From CAKZNE01 sp963976435 (GTDB lineage Bacteria; Bacteroidota; Bacteroidia; Flavobacteriales; Schleiferiaceae), in contig CAXBKQ010000006.1 in assembly GCA_963976435.1 (NCBI GenBank), positions 62,001 through 126,000 of the forward strand: 64,000 bases of DNA, given 5' to 3'. Below are positions 44,388 to 53,863 of the stretch, in pieces. Within the stretch, counting starts at the first letter, position 1; every line of letters begins with the position of its first letter. The position numbers and the translations under genes are program-made. The notes beneath the pieces are model-generated. The model did no database searches. It saw only the letters and a list, made by a program, of their open reading frames with translations, and was not told the origin of the DNA.

Positions 44388-44558
44388 ATGCAAGTTAAGG
44401 ATATCATGTACAGTATTGGGGAATTTTTCTGGTGGGCTTTTGAATCATTAGTCGCCCTAGGTAATATTCCAAACCTTATCTTTTTAGCCATTGGTTCCGT
44501 TTTGTTTTTATATTGGATGGGACAAATGAGAAAACATTCTAAGGCAGGGGAAAAATAA
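44388..44558 (+). CDS. Small membrane protein, DUF6341-like
   Basis: A 56-residue protein with an amphipathic N-terminus (MQVKDIMYSIGEFFWWAFES) and one membrane helix (IPNLIFLAIGSVLFLYWMGQ), ending in a basic tail. Size, the FxxFxxL pattern and position between DUF6427 and purD suit the DUF6341 family of Flavobacteriia. I placed the start at ATG 44388, not at TTG 44367, because the latter lies inside the -7 element. Function unknown. Confidence 0.68.
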   Translation: MQVKDIMYSIGEFFWWAFESLVALGNIPNLIFLAIGSVLFLYWMGQMRKHSKAGEK

Positions 44559-45827
44559 TTATAGGTCGAAACCTATATCCCTTCTGTAAGTAATTCCATC
44601 AAAATTTACCTTTTGAATAGAGGCATAGCTTTGGGTTAAAGCCTCTTCCTTGCTATTTCCATAAGAAGTAAAGGCCAATACTCTACCGCCATTACTGACG
44701 ATCTTTCCATGATCCATTTTCGTTCCTGCATGGAAAACAATGGACTCTAAATTTTTATCCAAACCGATAATCTGCTTTCCCTTTTCGTAAGCTTCTGGAT
44801 ATCCTTTTGAAACTGTCATTACTGTGCTAGCAAACCTTGGATCAATTTCCAATTCTAGCTCATCAAGTTTTTTATTATAAGAGGCTAGGAGCAGTTCTAA
44901 AAAATCGCTTTTTATTCTCGGCATTACTACTTCTGTTTCTGGATCTCCCATTCTTACATTATACTCAATTACAAAGGGCTCGTTTTGAACATTGGTAAGA
45001 CCGATAAATATAAATCCATTATAGTCCATCCCTCTATCCTTAATTCCATTTACTGTAGGTTTTATTATCCTTTCTTCAACTTTTAACATAAGATCATCAT
45101 CCACAAAAGGAACTGGCGAGATGGCTCCCATACCCCCAGTATTCAGGCCTGTATCGCCCTCTCCAATTCTTTTATAATCTTTGGCAATTGGTAAAATTTT
45201 ATACTCACTTCCATTGGTTAGAACAAAAACCGAAAACTCAATACCATCCAGGTATTCTTCAATTACAACTTTGGTACTTGCTGAGCCAAATTTTCCAGAT
45301 AGCATTTGAGCGAGTTCGCTTTTTGCATCATCCAAATTATCCAAAATTAATACACCCTTACCAGCTGCTAATCCATCCGCTTTTAAAACATAAGGTGCTT
45401 CTAATTTTTCAAGAAATAATAAACCTTCATTCAGGGTTTCACTAGTAAAACTTTGGTGAGCCGCTGTTGGAATAGCATATTGGGACATAAAATCTTTAGA
45501 AAAATCCTTGCTGCCTTCCAATTGCGCCCCTTTAGAATCGGGTCCAATTAAAATTATAGACTTTAATAATTCTTTACTTTTAAAGTAATCCTTTATTCCA
45601 TTTACCAGTGGATCTTCTGGTCCAACCACCAACATTTCAATTTTCTCCTGAATACAAAAGGTGGCAATTGCCTCAAAATCATTGACCTTCAAATCAATAT
45701 TTGACGCCAAATTCGCAGTTCCAGCATTACCTGGTGCTACAAAAAGCTTTGCACATTTAGGACTTTGTTTGATTTTCCAAGCTAGGGCATGCTCTCTACC
45801 ACCACTTCCAAGAATTAAAATATTCAT
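44559..45827 (-). CDS. purD: Phosphoribosylamine-glycine ligase (GAR synthetase)
   Basis: Second enzyme of purine synthesis, joining phosphoribosylamine and glycine with ATP. The 422-residue ATP-grasp protein shows the N-terminal GSGGREHALAWK (7-18), VGPEDPLVNGI, the ATP-grasp core with KADGLAAGKGV, VIEEYLDGIEFSVF, and NTGGMGAISPVP, and the C-terminal EYNVRMGDPETEVVMPRI. All domains are present. Its stop codon directly abuts that of the DUF6341-like gene on the other strand. Confidence 0.97.
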   Translation of the reverse strand: MNILILGSGGREHALAWKIKQSPKCAKLFVAPGNAGTANLASNIDLKVNDFEAIATFCIQEKIEMLVVGPEDPLVNGIKDYFKSKELLKSIILIGPDSKGAQLEGSKDFSKDFMSQYAIPTAAHQSFTSETLNEGLLFLEKLEAPYVLKADGLAAGKGVLILDNLDDAKSELAQMLSGKFGSASTKVVIEEYLDGIEFSVFVLTNGSEYKILPIAKDYKRIGEGDTGLNTGGMGAISPVPFVDDDLMLKVEERIIKPTVNGIKDRGMDYNGFIFIGLTNVQNEPFVIEYNVRMGDPETEVVMPRIKSDFLELLLASYNKKLDELELEIDPRFASTVMTVSKGYPEAYEKGKQIIGLDKNLESIVFHAGTKMDHGKIVSNGGRVLAFTSYGNSKEEALTQSYASIQKVNFDGITYRRDIGFDL

Positions 45828-45848
45828 TGTTCTAGTATCTTATTTCCG

Positions 45849-45856
45849 CAAAAGTA
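45849..45856 (-). promoter_or_regulatory. -7 promoter element of purD
   Basis: TACTTTTG on the minus strand, exact consensus, 21 bases before the ATG of purD. I saw no purine riboswitch in the short upstream region. Confidence 0.6.
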
Positions 45857-45976
45857 AAACTATAGAAGACTAGCCAAAAGAAAGTGGAAAATAAATGTCT
45901 ATCAAAATTCGAAATGGGCTAATTCACTAATAATCATGGCGTTTAAAATCAAGGGCATTTGGTTGAATAAAAAAAC

Positions 45977-45984
45977 TACTTTTG
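45977..45984 (+). promoter_or_regulatory. -7 promoter element of gdhA
   Basis: TACTTTTG, exact consensus, 31 bases before the ATG at 46016. A TTTG at 45958-45961 may be the -33 element. Confidence 0.62.
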
Positions 45985-46015
45985 CCATGTTAAATCATCT
46001 TATTGACAAATAACT

Positions 46016-47365
46016 ATGTCTGAAAAATACAAAGAGCAGATTGATGCATTTATGCAAAAGGTAGCGGCCAAAAACCCTAATGAGGCTGAATTCCTTCAAG
46101 CGGTTGAAGAAGTAGCCGAAACCGTAATTCCTTTTATCGAGGAAAATCCAAAGTATAAAACAGCTAAAATTCTAGAAAGAATAGCAGAACCGGAGCGTGT
46201 AATAATGTTTCGTGTGCCATGGTTGGATGACGCTGGAAACACCCAGGTAAATCGTGGGTATAGAGTGGAGTTCAACTCGGCAATAGGGCCATATAAAGGC
46301 GGCTTGCGTTTCCATCCTAGTGTGAATCTTTCCATCCTAAAATTTTTAGGCTTTGAGCAAATATTCAAAAACTCACTTACCACCCTACCTATGGGAGGTG
46401 GAAAAGGTGGTTCTGACTTTGATCCAAAAGGAAAATCTGATAATGAGGTAATGAAGTTTTGCCAATCTTTTATGACAGAGTTACAACGTCATATTGGTGC
46501 AAATACGGATGTTCCTGCTGGAGATATTGGTGTTGGAGGAAGAGAAATTGGCTATATGTTTGGTCAATATAAAAGACTAAGAAACGAGTTTACAGGAGTA
46601 TTAACTGGAAAAGGATTAAACTGGGGTGGTTCATTAATAAGACCAGAAGCCACAGGTTATGGAACGGTTTATTTCGCCAAAGAAATGCTGGCTACAAAAT
46701 CTGAATCCTTTGAAGGTAAAACAGTGGTAGTTTCAGGTTCTGGAAACGTTGCTCAATATGCTATAGAAAAAGCAACAGTATTAGGAGGAAGAGTTGTAAC
46801 TGCCTCAGATTCTTCTGGTTTTATTTACGATAAGGATGGAATTGACGCTGAAAAGCTTGCTTTCCTTATGGAGTTGAAAAATGTAAAAAGAGGTAGAATT
46901 AGCGAATATGCTGATAAATTCGGCTGTGAATTTCATGCTGGGAAAAGACCTTGGGCTATAAAATGTGATATCGCGCTTCCTTGTGCCACTCAAAATGAAT
47001 TGAATGGAGAAGAAGCCGGTATGCTTATTAATAATGGAGTAATGTGTGTAGCGGAAGGTGCAAATATGCCTACATCTCCAGAGGCAATTGCTAAATTACA
47101 ATCGGCGAAGATCTTGTTTTCTCCAGGTAAAGCTTCCAATGCTGGTGGTGTAGCCACCTCTGGTTTAGAAATGGCACAAAATGCCGTTCACTCTCATTGG
47201 GATGCCGAAACCGTAGAACAAAAACTGCGCGAAATTATGGTGAATATCCATGAAGCTTGTGTAAAATACGGCACAGAAGATGGCTATACTGATTATGTGA
47301 AAGGAGCGAATGTAGCTGGCTTTGTTAAAGTGGCTGACTCAATGCTAGATCAAGGATTGGTTTAA
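46016..47365 (+). CDS. gdhA: NADP-type glutamate dehydrogenase
   Basis: Reductive amination of 2-oxoglutarate to glutamate, linking ammonium to carbon metabolism. The 449-residue hexameric-type enzyme has RVPWLDDAGNTQVNRGYRV-type substrate region, the KGGLRFHPSV block, catalytic Lys130 in PMGGGKGGSDFDP (125-137) and a Rossmann domain with VVSGSGNVAQYA. The length of about 450 and the SGSGNVA loop match the NADP-dependent class (inference). It is transcribed alone and ends at a bidirectional terminator. Confidence 0.96.
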   Translation: MSEKYKEQIDAFMQKVAAKNPNEAEFLQAVEEVAETVIPFIEENPKYKTAKILERIAEPERVIMFRVPWLDDAGNTQVNRGYRVEFNSAIGPYKGGLRFHPSVNLSILKFLGFEQIFKNSLTTLPMGGGKGGSDFDPKGKSDNEVMKFCQSFMTELQRHIGANTDVPAGDIGVGGREIGYMFGQYKRLRNEFTGVLTGKGLNWGGSLIRPEATGYGTVYFAKEMLATKSESFEGKTVVVSGSGNVAQYAIEKATVLGGRVVTASDSSGFIYDKDGIDAEKLAFLMELKNVKRGRISEYADKFGCEFHAGKRPWAIKCDIALPCATQNELNGEEAGMLINNGVMCVAEGANMPTSPEAIAKLQSAKILFSPGKASNAGGVATSGLEMAQNAVHSHWDAETVEQKLREIMVNIHEACVKYGTEDGYTDYVKGANVAGFVKVADSMLDQGLV

Positions 47366-47385
47366 ACCTTTCTTTCTTAAAATAA

Positions 47386-47417
47386 AAAAGGCCCTCAATT
47401 AAAAATTGAGGGCCTTT
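47386..47417. terminator. Bidirectional terminator between gdhA and gatC
   Basis: AAAAGGCCCTCAATT, loop AAAA-type, AATTGAGGGCCTTTT: a perfect inverted repeat with T-tracts on both strands, between two convergent genes. Confidence 0.92.
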
Positions 47418-47435
47418 TCATTTCATAAGTTTTTT

Positions 47436-47729
47436 TTAGTCTCTATTCACCACTTTAGGTACCCTAAAATAATCACTGTCTTTATCTGGAGCATTGCTCA
47501 AAGCCTTATCTCTGCCAACTTCATATAAAACTTTATCTTCTCTTGGCCTATTTTCATCCTCGGTCATATATACTAAAGGCTCAACGCCTTCCAAGTCGAG
47601 ATTGTCGATTTTTTCAATGAAGCCAATGATATTGTCCATATCTTCAATCATCTGCTCTTTTTCCTTTTCATTGAATTCTAAGCGCGCTAAATGGGCTAAT
47701 TTTTCAACTTCTGCTTTGTCCAATTTCAT
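47436..47729 (-). CDS. gatC: Aspartyl/glutamyl-tRNA amidotransferase subunit C
   Basis: Small subunit of the GatCAB complex that amidates misacylated Glu-tRNA(Gln) or Asp-tRNA(Asn). The 97-residue protein shows the family pattern VEKLAHLARLEFNEKEKEQM (8-27), IIGFIEKIDNLDLEGVEPL and RVPKVVNRD near the end. It overlaps the plsC gene by 26 bp and is likely co-transcribed; gatA and gatB are not in the window. Confidence 0.95.
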   Translation of the reverse strand: MKLDKAEVEKLAHLARLEFNEKEKEQMIEDMDNIIGFIEKIDNLDLEGVEPLVYMTEDENRPREDKVLYEVGRDKALSNAPDKDSDYFRVPKVVNRD

Positions 47730-48474
47730 TCTTTCTTAATTTAAGATCATTTAGCAATTCTGTTTCGATAATGCGAAAGCATTCATTTCTCAATCTATCT
47801 ACCTCTTCGGTATTGTCCCCATTTGGAACCAAAAACGGATGCACTTTTACTCGTAAAATTCCCGGTCCACCTTTGGCAAAGATAAAGGGTAATTTTCTTT
47901 CATTATCATAAAAGGTAACTGGAATTATAGCAACCTTTTTGTCTACTGATAATTTAAAAGCACCATTTTTAAAAGTACCCAATAATGGTTTATCCTTTGG
48001 AACTCCTCCTTCAGGATAAATACAAACTCCGATACCTTCATCGATTTTCCCCCCGGCTCTGTCAAATACATTTCGCCTGCTTCTTAAGCTTTTCCTGTCT
48101 ACAAGTATATTGGTCCTTTTATAAAAGTAGCCAAATAGTGGAAATTTCGTTAATTCCTTTTTTCCGATAAATAAAAAGCAATTTGGAAAAATTGCCAGCA
48201 TCAAAAGGATATCAGCGAGGCTAGTATGGTTTGAACTTAAGATATAAACCTTATTCTTATCAGGCTTTTCCATCCATTCGGTTCTTGGAATTAAACCCGT
48301 CATTATCAACACCATCCAGGCCCAAGCTTTGGCAAACAAAAAGAATGTAGGGTAGCACTTTTCGCTTAGTGAGCTAAAGAAAATGAAAGGAAATAAAAGC
48401 AAAATCGCAATGAGAATACTAAGGTATAACCAAGCCTTCCAGATAGTCGAAAATATGTATCCAATAATTTTCAC
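47704..48474 (-). CDS. plsC: 1-acylglycerol-3-phosphate O-acyltransferase (PlsC-like)
   Basis: Membrane acyltransferase of phospholipid synthesis. The 256-residue protein has an N-terminal hydrophobic region (about 5-35 and 45-62) and the PlsC motifs: block I NHTSLAD (82-88, His83 and Asp88), block II in the KRTNILVDRKSLRSRR region (119-134), block III YPEGG (153-157) and block IV VPVTFYD-like. The ATG is only 4 bases after a TACTTTTG element, so the transcript is probably leaderless. Confidence 0.9.
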   Translation of the reverse strand: MKIIGYIFSTIWKAWLYLSILIAILLLFPFIFFSSLSEKCYPTFFLFAKAWAWMVLIMTGLIPRTEWMEKPDKNKVYILSSNHTSLADILLMLAIFPNCFLFIGKKELTKFPLFGYFYKRTNILVDRKSLRSRRNVFDRAGGKIDEGIGVCIYPEGGVPKDKPLLGTFKNGAFKLSVDKKVAIIPVTFYDNERKLPFIFAKGGPGILRVKVHPFLVPNGDNTEEVDRLRNECFRIIETELLNDLKLRKNEIGQSRS

Positions 48475-48478
48475 GCCG

Positions 48479-48486
48479 CAAAAGTA
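48479..48486 (-). promoter_or_regulatory. -7 promoter element of plsC-gatC
   Basis: TACTTTTG on the minus strand ends 4 bases before the plsC ATG at 48474. A leaderless mRNA is expected. Confidence 0.6.
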
Positions 48487-48517
48487 AACTTTTGAGTAAG
48501 TTTTTAAATAGGCTTAG

Positions 48518-48525
48518 TACTTTTG
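48518..48525 (+). promoter_or_regulatory. -7 promoter element of trpS
   Basis: TACTTTTG, exact consensus, 17 bases before the trpS ATG, with TTG at 48492-48494 at a spacing of 23, so both elements are present. It is divergent from the plsC promoter. Confidence 0.68.
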
Positions 48526-48542
48526 GCATATAATAAAATTAC

Positions 48543-49514
48543 ATGGCCAGAATATTAACAGGAATTCAAAGTAGTGGAAAACCTCATTTAGGAAATATAC
48601 TTGGGGCAATAATACCAGCAATAGAACTTTCCAAGTCCTCCAAAAATGAATCCTTCTTTTTTATTGCCGATATGCATTCCTTAACTACTATTAAAAATGC
48701 TGAGGAAAGAATTGATAACGTTTATGCCGTTGCTGCAGCCTGGTTGGCTTTTGGTTTTGATACGGATAAAAATGTTTTTTACAGACAAAGTTCTATTCCG
48801 GAAGTTACAGAGTTAACCTGGTACCTGAATTGTTTCACCCCATTTCCAATGCTAGGAAATGCACATTCGTTTAAGGATAAAAGCGACCGACTGTCTGATG
48901 TGAATGCTGGGCTCTTCGACTACCCTGTTTTAATGGCTGCGGACATTTTGTTATATGATGCCAACATTGTTCCAGTGGGTAAGGATCAAAGGCAACATTT
49001 AGAAATGACAAGGGATATTGCTGGTAGTTTGAATCATCAGATGAAATCGGAGATTTTGGTTTTACCTGAGGCTCAAATACGGGAAGATGTAATGTTGGTA
49101 CCCGGTACAGACGGACAAAAAATGAGTAAATCTTATGGCAATACCATCGATATCTTTTTACCAGAGAAACAATTAAAGAAAAGGGTGATGTCTATTGAAA
49201 CGGATAGTAAAGCCTTAGAAGAAGCAAAAGATCCGGATAGCTGTAATGTAGTGGCCATTTACGCCTTATTAGCCAATGAAGATCAGCTGCGAGAGATGAA
49301 GGATAAATACCGAGCTGGGGGTTATGGGTATGGACATGCCAAAATGGAACTTCTTAGGCTCATTTTAGAAAAATTTGAGAAACCTAGAAGCTTATTTAAC
49401 CACTATATGTCCAATACAGATTTATTAGACCAAGAATTAGAAAAGGGCGCTAAAAAAGCGAAGGAAGTGGCAGCAAAGGTATTAACCAGAGTAAGAAACT
49501 CTTTGGGCTATTAA
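48543..49514 (+). CDS. trpS: Tryptophanyl-tRNA synthetase
   Basis: Charges tRNA(Trp). The 323-residue class I synthetase shows the HIGH-type motif PHLGN (14-18) and KMSKS (193-197) in GTDGQKMSKSYGN, with the Trp-site segment AADILLYDANIVPVGKDQRQ between. The length fits the family. It stands alone on the plus strand and converges with lepA, with 3 bases between the stops. Confidence 0.97.
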   Translation: MARILTGIQSSGKPHLGNILGAIIPAIELSKSSKNESFFFIADMHSLTTIKNAEERIDNVYAVAAAWLAFGFDTDKNVFYRQSSIPEVTELTWYLNCFTPFPMLGNAHSFKDKSDRLSDVNAGLFDYPVLMAADILLYDANIVPVGKDQRQHLEMTRDIAGSLNHQMKSEILVLPEAQIREDVMLVPGTDGQKMSKSYGNTIDIFLPEKQLKKRVMSIETDSKALEEAKDPDSCNVVAIYALLANEDQLREMKDKYRAGGYGYGHAKMELLRLILEKFEKPRSLFNHYMSNTDLLDQELEKGAKKAKEVAAKVLTRVRNSLGY

Positions 49515-49517
49515 ATC

Positions 49518-51314
49518 CTAATCGTTGAGTTTTAGTACAGCTAAAAATGCCTCCTGTGGAATTTCTACATTCCCTACTTGGCGCATCCTCTTTTTTCCGG
49601 CCTTTTGTTTTTCTAGAAGTTTTCTCTTTCTGGAAATATCACCACCATAGCATTTGGCTGTAACATCTTTTCGAAGGGCACTCACTGTTTCTCTTGAAAT
49701 AATTTTCGCTCCAATAGCAGCTTGAATGGCAATCATAAACTGTTGCCTTGGTATAAGCTGCCTCAGCTTTTCGCACATCTTTTTACCAAGTTCGTAAGCA
49801 TTATCCTTATGAACCAAAGCGGATAAAGCATCAACGGGATCTCCATTCAACATAATATCAACTTTTACCAATTCTGATGCTTGATAAGCAATGGGGTGAT
49901 AATCAAATGAAGCATAGCCACGAGAAATGGTTTTTAGCCTATCGTAGAAATCAAAAACTATTTCTGCTAAAGGCATATCAAAACTCATTTCCACCCGGTC
50001 TGAAGTTAGATACACCTGATTTTTCAAAACCCCTCTTTTTTCAATACAAAGCTTCATTACCGCACCAACATAATCCGATTTAGTAATTATTTGAGCTTTG
50101 ATAAAAGGTTCTTCCATTCTTTCTAATGTAGAAGGATCTGGAAATTCTGTTGGGTTATTTACAATTATCCTTGTATCGGGTTCTTTTTTCAAATAGGAGT
50201 GGTAGGATACGTTAGGGACAGTGGTTATTACTGTCATATTGAACTCCCTTTCCAATCTTTCCTGAATAATCTCCATATGTAGCATTCCCAAAAATCCGCA
50301 GCGGAAACCGAAGCCTAAAGCTGCAGAAGATTCTGGTTCAAAAGTTAGGGAGGCATCATTTAATTGAAGTTTTTCAAGGGAGGCGCGTAATTCCTCAAAC
50401 TCCTCGGTGTCTACTGGATAAATCCCTGCAAAAACCATTGGTTTTACATCTTCAAAACCAGAAATCGCCTTGTCTGCTTTTCGATCCACTGCAGTGATGG
50501 TATCACCAACCTTTACCTCTTTTGCATTTTTTATTCCTGAAATAATATATCCAACATTACCAGCAAAAATCTCCTGTTTTGCCTCCTGTTTTAATCTGAG
50601 TACTCCAATTTCATCAGCGAAATAATCATGACCAGTGGCCATAAATCTCACCTTTTCTCCCTTTTTAATACTCCCGTTTATCACCTTAAAAAAAGCTTCA
50701 ATTCCCCGGTAGGGGTTGTAAACAGAGTCAAAAATCAAGGCTTGTAAGGGAGCCTCAGGATCGCCTACTGGTGGCGGAACATTTTTGACAATACTTTCCA
50801 AAATATCCTTAATTCCAAGACCAGTTTTGGCACTGGCTGGGATGATGTCTTCAATATCGCAACCAATAAGATCTATGATTTGATCCATCACTTCCTCAGG
50901 ATTGGCACTTGGGAGGTCTATTTTATTTAGAACAGGAATAATTTCCAAGTCGTGTTCTAAAGCCAAATACAAATTTGAAATGGTTTGAGCTTGAATACCT
51001 TGAGCGGCATCTACTACCAATAAAGCGCCTTCGCAGGCAGCAATAGCTCTTGAAACTTCATATGAAAAATCAACATGGCCTGGAGTGTCTATAAGGTTTA
51101 AGACATAAGTTCCTTCCTCATTGCTATAGTCCATTTGAATGGCGTGACTTTTTATCGTGATTCCACGCTCTCTTTCCAAATCCATATCATCCAACAGCTG
51201 GTTCTTCTTCTCTCGATCGCTAACGGTTTGAGTTGTTTCCAAGAGTCGATCTGCAAGAGTACTCTTACCGTGATCGATATGGGCGATGATACAAAAGTTT
51301 CTAATATTTTTCAT
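49518..51314 (-). CDS. lepA: Elongation factor 4 (back-translocating GTPase LepA)
   Basis: Translational GTPase of the ribosome. P-loop AHIDHGKST, switch II DTPGHVDF, NKIDLP and SAKTG mark the G domain; the rest contains EF-G-like domains and the LepA-specific C-terminal domain (CYGGDISRKRKLLEKQKAGK, RMRQVGNVEIPQEAF). I chose ATG 51314 (598 residues), because homologues begin MKNIRNFCIIAHIDHG; ATG 51335 is an in-frame alternative that adds seven residues. A near-consensus -7 element TAATTTCG lies about 12 bases upstream of 51335. Confidence 0.96.
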   Translation of the reverse strand: MKNIRNFCIIAHIDHGKSTLADRLLETTQTVSDREKKNQLLDDMDLERERGITIKSHAIQMDYSNEEGTYVLNLIDTPGHVDFSYEVSRAIAACEGALLVVDAAQGIQAQTISNLYLALEHDLEIIPVLNKIDLPSANPEEVMDQIIDLIGCDIEDIIPASAKTGLGIKDILESIVKNVPPPVGDPEAPLQALIFDSVYNPYRGIEAFFKVINGSIKKGEKVRFMATGHDYFADEIGVLRLKQEAKQEIFAGNVGYIISGIKNAKEVKVGDTITAVDRKADKAISGFEDVKPMVFAGIYPVDTEEFEELRASLEKLQLNDASLTFEPESSAALGFGFRCGFLGMLHMEIIQERLEREFNMTVITTVPNVSYHSYLKKEPDTRIIVNNPTEFPDPSTLERMEEPFIKAQIITKSDYVGAVMKLCIEKRGVLKNQVYLTSDRVEMSFDMPLAEIVFDFYDRLKTISRGYASFDYHPIAYQASELVKVDIMLNGDPVDALSALVHKDNAYELGKKMCEKLRQLIPRQQFMIAIQAAIGAKIISRETVSALRKDVTAKCYGGDISRKRKLLEKQKAGKKRMRQVGNVEIPQEAFLAVLKLND

Positions 51315-51553
51315 TGCGCTATTATCAAGCTTCATTTCAAGTGGCGCGAAATTACAAGAAAAAAGCTCTGATCTCTTTAAAATTATTTGCTGCCCAAAAT
51401 GGGAGAATTAAAAGTTATTAACGATTTCGAAAAAATGCCAAATACTAGCATTCACTAATTAATAGGTAAATATTGGGTAAAGGAATTTGCAGTTTATTAA
51501 CAATAAGGTATTTTTACTGTCTTAATTGGACCGAGAAATTTTAATTACCGAAC

Positions 51554-53863
51554 ATGAGAAAAATATTAATTGCCTTAACCGCCCTTTTGGTTGCTGTAAG
51601 TTTTGAGTCGAAAGCATCTCACCTTGCTGGAGGAGAAATCTTTTACGAACACGTTGCTGGAACTGTAAGGGACTACAAAGTTACCCTGATAATATACCGT
51701 GATTTAAATGGTATTGCTTTAGGTAACACCGCTAACTTAAATTACTCTTCCTCATGTAATGCTGGAGGAAATGTTACTCTTTCAGCTACCCCAGGAACAA
51801 CATTAAACGCTCCAGTAACCGGTGCTTATCCATGTGTTTCTTTATCAACGGCTGGTTCAGTTCCCTTTTCTAGTTATTCATATCAAGGTACTATAACCCT
51901 ACCTACCAATTGTAATGATTGGGTGTTTTATTGGTCAAGCTGTTGCAGAAACCCTGCGATTACTAATTTAGTAAACCCATCAAGTCAGGGATTTTTAATT
52001 CAAGCCAAATTGAACAATAATCTAGGACAAAATTCATCACCAGTATTTATTACTCCACCCGTAAAACAGTTTTGTTTAAAAGGGCCTAATGACCCTGCCT
52101 TTAATTGGTCTCAAGCAGCTATTGAGCCTAATGGAGATTCTATTGTTTATGAATTTGGTGCTCCATTAGATGATCCATTTCCAGGAACAGCAATTCCTTG
52201 GGCAAATGGATATAGCCTTACAGCTCCAATGACAACCTGGAACGGTATTGCACTAGATAATGCTACAGGTACTTTTACATTTAAACCTTCTCAAAACGAG
52301 GTGGATGTATTTAAAGTAGATGTTAATGAATATAGATTTGACCCCGCTTTAACTCAATGGATATTTGTTGGAAGTACCACGCGAGAAATGCAGGTTCCTA
52401 TTCTTTCTCAATGTGATATAGCTACCGCTGCAGGACCTCAAATTAACACCTCCCTACCTGGGTTCTCAACTGGAAATATTTCTGGTGATACCCTATCTTC
52501 TATTTATCAACACGATAGTATTAGTAATGCTTCAAGCATTGTTAATGGACAACAAGTATATGATGTTCCCGTAATTGAATATGATTGTTTTGATGATGAA
52601 GTTACACTACGTTTTGACATTCAAATAGATATTAGCAGTATTACACCTGATGGAAATGAATTCCGTATTGTAGGTCCTGATGGGATTTTAAGGCCCGTAA
52701 TAGAAGCTACTTGGAAAATTGGAGCTTCACCAATTGAAACTGATGAAGTTTATTTGAAGCTTCATAAAAAATTAGACGAAAACGGTACCTATGTGATGTA
52801 TATCAAGAGAGGTTCCGATGGCAATACTTTACTAAATGAGTGTGGTTTTGAGCTTGACGCCTATTATACCATGCTGATTAATGTTCAAAACTGCCCTACA
52901 CTAGATTATCAAATGGACAATCTAACTGTTCAGGATGACAGAAACCGTAGAATTGATTGGTCTATCGTTGATCCATCATATTTACAACCAAGTTTATTTA
53001 ACTATTGGCAAATTGGAATGACTGTTGGCGGTGCTACCTATGTTAGAACTGTAAATGATATTAATGCTCGTTCTTTTGTGGATACTGAAGAATTCTTTCC
53101 AGACCAAGTTGATCATCAAAATTTTGAATATTGGGTTCAGTTGGTACAAAATTCAGATTTTAAAGCCCCAGTAGAAAATACACTTATTACTGTAAGGTTG
53201 AGGGATACCGTTACTTTTACTGGCCCAAGAAGCTCATATGTTGATTTTGGTTGGAATGCCTACAATGCTTGGCCAAGTAGTGAAACCGAATACCAAATGT
53301 GGTGGGCTGAGTGTAACCCTGATAGCACCCTTGCTGAAGCTTGGAAAAAGTATGAAGGAAAAGACACCAGTTACTTTTTTAATCGTTTTGATGTAGACAA
53401 TAGCAAAACGGAAAATGAAGGAATATTTGTATTCCGTGTTGATGCCACCAATAAACAAAATCCACCACCAGCAGGTTGGACTTCTGAGTCAAACTGGAGA
53501 TATGTTTTGGTAGATTATATTGAACTTCCTGACACATCTTTACCAGATCTTTTTGCTCCAAATGTATTTACTCCTAATGATGATAATCAAAATGATAGAT
53601 TTTACATCACTGCGGTAAATGGAGGTAAAGAGTTTGCAGATGTTAAACTTTCTGTTTTCAACAGGTGGGGACAGCTCGTTTATGAGGATGAAAACTTTTC
53701 GGCCAGAAATAACCCTGACGAAGGGTGGGATGGAACCAGCATTTATACTGGTCAAAAATTAGCAGATGGTGTATATTATTACACTGCCCAATTCCGCGAC
53801 CCTGCTACCAATAAAATTGAAGATGTTCAAGGCTCTGTAACTATAATGGGATCTCAGCCTTAA
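51554..53863 (+). CDS. Large surface protein with type B (CHU_C) sorting domain, paralogue 1
   Basis: A 769-residue type IX secreted protein. Signal peptide 1-22. The N-terminal domain starts SHLAGGEIFYEHVAGTVRDY and has the YRDLNG and CCRNPAIT motifs known from many Bacteroidota type B proteins. A middle beta domain follows (about 330-450). The last 320 residues (from NCPTLDYQ) are nearly the same as in the next gene and end with the type B sorting domain (FAPNVFTPNDDNQNDRFYI, FNRWGQLVYE, WDGTSIYTGQ, ADGVYYYTAQF). Likely exposed on the cell surface or shed; function unknown, adhesion is inference. Confidence 0.9.
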   Translation: MRKILIALTALLVAVSFESKASHLAGGEIFYEHVAGTVRDYKVTLIIYRDLNGIALGNTANLNYSSSCNAGGNVTLSATPGTTLNAPVTGAYPCVSLSTAGSVPFSSYSYQGTITLPTNCNDWVFYWSSCCRNPAITNLVNPSSQGFLIQAKLNNNLGQNSSPVFITPPVKQFCLKGPNDPAFNWSQAAIEPNGDSIVYEFGAPLDDPFPGTAIPWANGYSLTAPMTTWNGIALDNATGTFTFKPSQNEVDVFKVDVNEYRFDPALTQWIFVGSTTREMQVPILSQCDIATAAGPQINTSLPGFSTGNISGDTLSSIYQHDSISNASSIVNGQQVYDVPVIEYDCFDDEVTLRFDIQIDISSITPDGNEFRIVGPDGILRPVIEATWKIGASPIETDEVYLKLHKKLDENGTYVMYIKRGSDGNTLLNECGFELDAYYTMLINVQNCPTLDYQMDNLTVQDDRNRRIDWSIVDPSYLQPSLFNYWQIGMTVGGATYVRTVNDINARSFVDTEEFFPDQVDHQNFEYWVQLVQNSDFKAPVENTLITVRLRDTVTFTGPRSSYVDFGWNAYNAWPSSETEYQMWWAECNPDSTLAEAWKKYEGKDTSYFFNRFDVDNSKTENEGIFVFRVDATNKQNPPPAGWTSESNWRYVLVDYIELPDTSLPDLFAPNVFTPNDDNQNDRFYITAVNGGKEFADVKLSVFNRWGQLVYEDENFSARNNPDEGWDGTSIYTGQKLADGVYYYTAQFRDPATNKIEDVQGSVTIMGSQP

